Shown here: one piece after another, positions 61,341 through 64,000 of the stretch
Layout of the letters: every line of letters begins with the position of its first letter
Numbering within the stretch: position 1 is the stretch's first letter
Assembly: GCA_934045905.1 (NCBI GenBank)
Contig: OW203768.1
Span: 21,838,770-21,902,769, forward strand
Origin: Leuctra nigra
Taxonomy: Eukaryota; Arthropoda; Insecta; Plecoptera; Leuctridae
DNA: 64,000 nt
Direction of reading: 5' to 3'
Program-made: the position numbers and the translations under genes
Notes under the pieces: model-generated
Database searches by the model: none
What the model was told of the DNA's origin: nothing
Seen by the model: only the letters and a program-made list of their open reading frames with translations

Positions 61341-62171
61341 AGGAGGTTTTACCGATATTTGAAATCGCACGGAGGTTTTGCCGACCGGTCCTGTTTCGTA
61401 TCATGGGCGCCAGCAAGATTCCTCCCTTCTGTCAAGGGTGGGTAAGGTGTGATTGGGGGGGGGGGGGGGGGGGGGGCGATCCTTACAACATGATAACAAA
61501 TTTTTGAGAAAAAACTCATTTTCCAAAAATCTAGTTTTAGTTATCTGGAAATATTGAAAAATTAGTTTTTTGTCTCAAAAATTAGTTTTCTTCTTAAAAA
61601 CAGTGGTGCATTTTGTTTGCTCCAAATTGTCGAAATTTGCAGATATCTAGTTTTTGACTGACAGCTTAAAAACAAATTTTTGATAAATTTTGTATGAATT
61701 TGATTTGCTCTAGGTACGTTATAGAAATTTCCACTTTTCTAGTTTTTAATACTTTAAAAATTGTGTAAAGTGTCTACTCAGGTGTCACTCCTGAGTGCCC
61801 GGAGATGCAAACCTCGTGCACCTGCCAACTCGTGCACCTGCCAACTGCCATGTCACTTGTCTTGTCATCTCCAGGAATTAAAAATACCTAATCCCTACAC
61901 CAATAATAAGACATGTTTTTTTCCGGGAATATTTTCTCCTGGGAAGTAATTTTCAGGCACAATAAAAGAAAAAAGATATTGAGAAAATATAACATGCATT
62001 CATATAACACGCATTCATAATATGCATTCATATAATCTTCATATTCATATAATATGCTACAACAAGCTAAAATAATAAAATCAATTTCATTGTCGGTAAA
62101 ACCTCCGCCTGGTGGCGGTAAAACCTCCTCCCCCTCAAATCGGTAAAACCTCCGTCGGTAAAACCTCCGTT
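61341..62171. mobile_element. Inverted element with GGAGGTTTTACCG ends
   Basis: AGGAGGTTTTACCGATATTT and GGAGGTTTTGCCG at the left face several CGGTAAAACCTCC words at 62095-62170. A 22-base G-run lies at 61456-61477. The interior is AT-rich and non-coding. Confidence 0.6.
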
Positions 62172-62878
62172 CACCGCTTCGAATTGATGGACGAAAAAAA
62201 TAATCTGTTTTTGTCAGTGAAATTGCTCAACAGGATGTGTACCTGACAAATACAGATGTGACGGCAATGATAGGTCATACTGGTCATCAAGACCAACATT
62301 ATATCATATTTTACACATTTTCAGCCCAATCGGTCAAGTGAACCAAGTGATACACTGTCCTGGACTGATTCTTTTTCCTGAAAGTTTCGTAAATGAGCGG
62401 ATTTTAGTCATGAGTTCTGGGACTGACGACTTTTTCTTGCTGAAATGTGTGTCAACATGCTAAAAAGCGTGTAATTTTTTAAGTTAATTTCACTATTTTT
62501 GGACTGATGCCCTTTCTTGAATAAGTGATTCAAGTATTATCATCATTAACACTATACCAGTGCCAACACTACATAATGTGCACACATCTTATAGCAAAGA
62601 CTCTTGATGGTCACTGAACTCTAATCGAAAGTATAATCGTTGTGCTATCTTTGATTAAATAACAAGAAAAAATCATTTTCCTTAATATCAAGTGCATTCT
62701 AGCGATGGGTTCAAATTCCTGGATATCTACAATCTTGAACGAAGATCCACTGAGATACTTTTAACTGTAGTTCATTGGAACTATTTGCTTTCAAGAATGG
62801 AAAAGTGAAGATATTTACGGATATGATTAGATAAGCTCAATATCGCTAAATAGGTCATATTGCGCACATTAAGTTTAT
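62172..62878. other. Spacer, no feature recognised
   Basis: Contains one Helentron-like interior word (TTTTCAGCCCAATCGGTCAAG near 62320), but no ends or exons. Confidence 0.4.
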
Positions 62879-63132
62879 CTAGTGGAGCGGTCGCTCAACC
62901 CAGCCAAGTCGTACTGTACACTCACACTCACTTTACACACCGTAAATGCCTAATAAACTGTGGAGCAGACCAACCACTTTAAGCAATGGCATTAGCGGCC
63001 TACTGGATCTCAACATTAGTCAACCTAGCACATACCAAATTTGGGACCAATAGAATATTCCATTTGCGAGCTAATGTGCCGTGTAAACAGTGAAAATCAC
63101 ACCTCTTCTAAAAGGTCTGATGATGATTATTA
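62879..63132 (+). mobile_element. CTAGTGGAGCGG repeat fragment
   Basis: The first 250 bp of the family (CTAGTGGAGCGGTCGCTCAA, TACTGGATCTCAACATTAG), cut by a Helentron-like insertion at 63133. The ETS/CRE part is absent. Confidence 0.65.
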
Positions 63133-63480
63133 CTAGGAAAACGCTCGGTGTAACGCGTTGATGAGCGAGCACGGATACGCACAACACCTCGAACCGAAAT
63201 TTTGTAACGCACAACAATAACATCCATATTGAAACTAAATCAACATAAAAGTACCTGCTTTTCATTGAAACTGAGATAATCCATCTATACACTCTGGATA
63301 AAGAAAATGAGATACAAGCTGCTTTGGAATAATTCCCATTCACTTCGATAGTAATGTCAATATATTTCAAACAGTTAAATTTCAATAAGTGTAAACTTTC
63401 TTGCCCGATTGGGCTGAAAATTTGTAAAATAAGGGAAGATTGTGGTTTTAATAGCTATGCAATATTTGAAGTTTGTTTGA
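63133..63480 (-). mobile_element. Helentron-like element, copy 11 (5' truncated)
   Basis: The minus-strand 3' end CTAG at 63133 is preceded (on that strand) by the hairpin and GCTCGCTCATCAACGCGTTA. The sequence fades near 63480 without the TGAGCGAGCG end. Confidence 0.55.
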
Positions 63481-63622
63481 AGTATTTGAGATTTTTTTTA
63501 TAAAACTATTAGGTACCAATCAGACGACAGCACCCAAAAACAATCCCAGACTAAAATGGCAATGACCTCGCTTCTTATCTGTCCCTTCTGTTACAGATAA
63601 TCTCAAGAGTCTACCTGACAAG

Positions 63623-63683
63623 ATGGCTGCTATACACGTGGTGATGCTGATTCTGGGACTGGCTGCTTGGCACATGGAGGAAG
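63623..63683 (+). CDS. Leader (signal-peptide) exon, copy 3 of 3; gene continues beyond the window
   Basis: MAAIHVVMLILGLAAWHMEE, then G|gtgagt, phase 1. It shares its upstream flank from 63559 (AATGACCTCGCTTCTTATCT, TTCTGTTACAGATAATCTCA, ACCTGACAAG) with the copies at 13690 and 25130. The downstream domain of this gene is outside the window. Confidence 0.72.
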
Positions 63684-64000
63684 GTGAGTTAGGAAATCAA
63701 TTGTCAGAGAGCCACATGATTTGATATGATACAATTGTTGTAATTATTTATCAATTTTGTCATAATTTGAACGGCTTAAAGATTATTCTCATATTTTGGA
63801 TAATATATTATTAACTTCCGGTGCGACAACGCATTGGACGTGGGCATTCGGACTGTATTGGAATTCAACAATAGGGAATATGCAAAAGTTTTTTAATTTA
63901 GTTTAAGTATAATTTATCACATTAGCAACATAAATCTTGGTAAAACACACTATTACTTTCAAGCGCCCCTGAAATGACCAAACGAGTGATGTCATATTTT

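Overview
This is a eukaryotic window, most likely from an arthropod and perhaps an insect. All recognisable genes are split by GT-AG introns, introns and spacers are AT-rich, exons are GC-rich, and there is no operon structure. The taxon is inferred from an insect-style type-B carboxylesterase, an arthropod-style N-terminus of a PLC-X-domain protein, a tRNA-derived SINE and jockey-type LINE debris. No species can be named.

Layout. (1) 0-2.6 kb: three same-orientation copies of a short Helentron-like element. (2) 3.3-9.9 kb: remains of a secreted PI-PLC-X-like gene, with a signal exon, a second exon, and a third exon present four times and split by a 2-kb palindrome. (3) 10-12.4 kb: two more Helentron-like copies. 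(4) 13.7-16.3 kb: a complete three-exon gene for a 166-residue secreted, Cys-rich, double EF-hand protein. (5) 25.1-31.5 kb: a modular secreted gene (leader, Thr/Pro-rich exon, ShKT domain, two WSC domains) that carries apparent defects. (6) 35.1-38.3 kb: a Foldback-type transposon whose arms are 16-bp tandem repeats, with a 9-bp target duplication and captured retroelement fragments. (7) 41.0-56.8 kb: a complete nine-exon carboxylesterase gene of 576 codons. (8) 58.7-60.8 kb: a Helentron-like element interrupted by a 1.18-kb hAT-type element. (9) 63.6 kb: a third copy of the leader exon used by genes 4 and 5, running out of the window.

The secreted genes at 13.7, 25.1 and 63.6 kb form a local family. 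They share 5' flank, leader peptide and phase-1 splice site, while the one mature region that can be fully read (13.7 kb) is unrelated to that of its neighbour (25.1 kb). The carboxylesterase is an independent enzyme gene with an intact catalytic triad.

Two features stand out. First, single exons or part-exons have repeatedly been amplified in tandem: the PLC-like exons, the catalytic-serine exon of the esterase (four donor-bearing copies) and its catalytic-histidine exon (ten copies, at least nine with acceptors). Second, non-coding DNA is dominated by palindromic (foldback/MITE-like) elements of several families. Many end in TTAA, some abut one another, and one family carries repeated ETS/CRE composite motifs. 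All functional statements come from reading the sequence; no database search was run.
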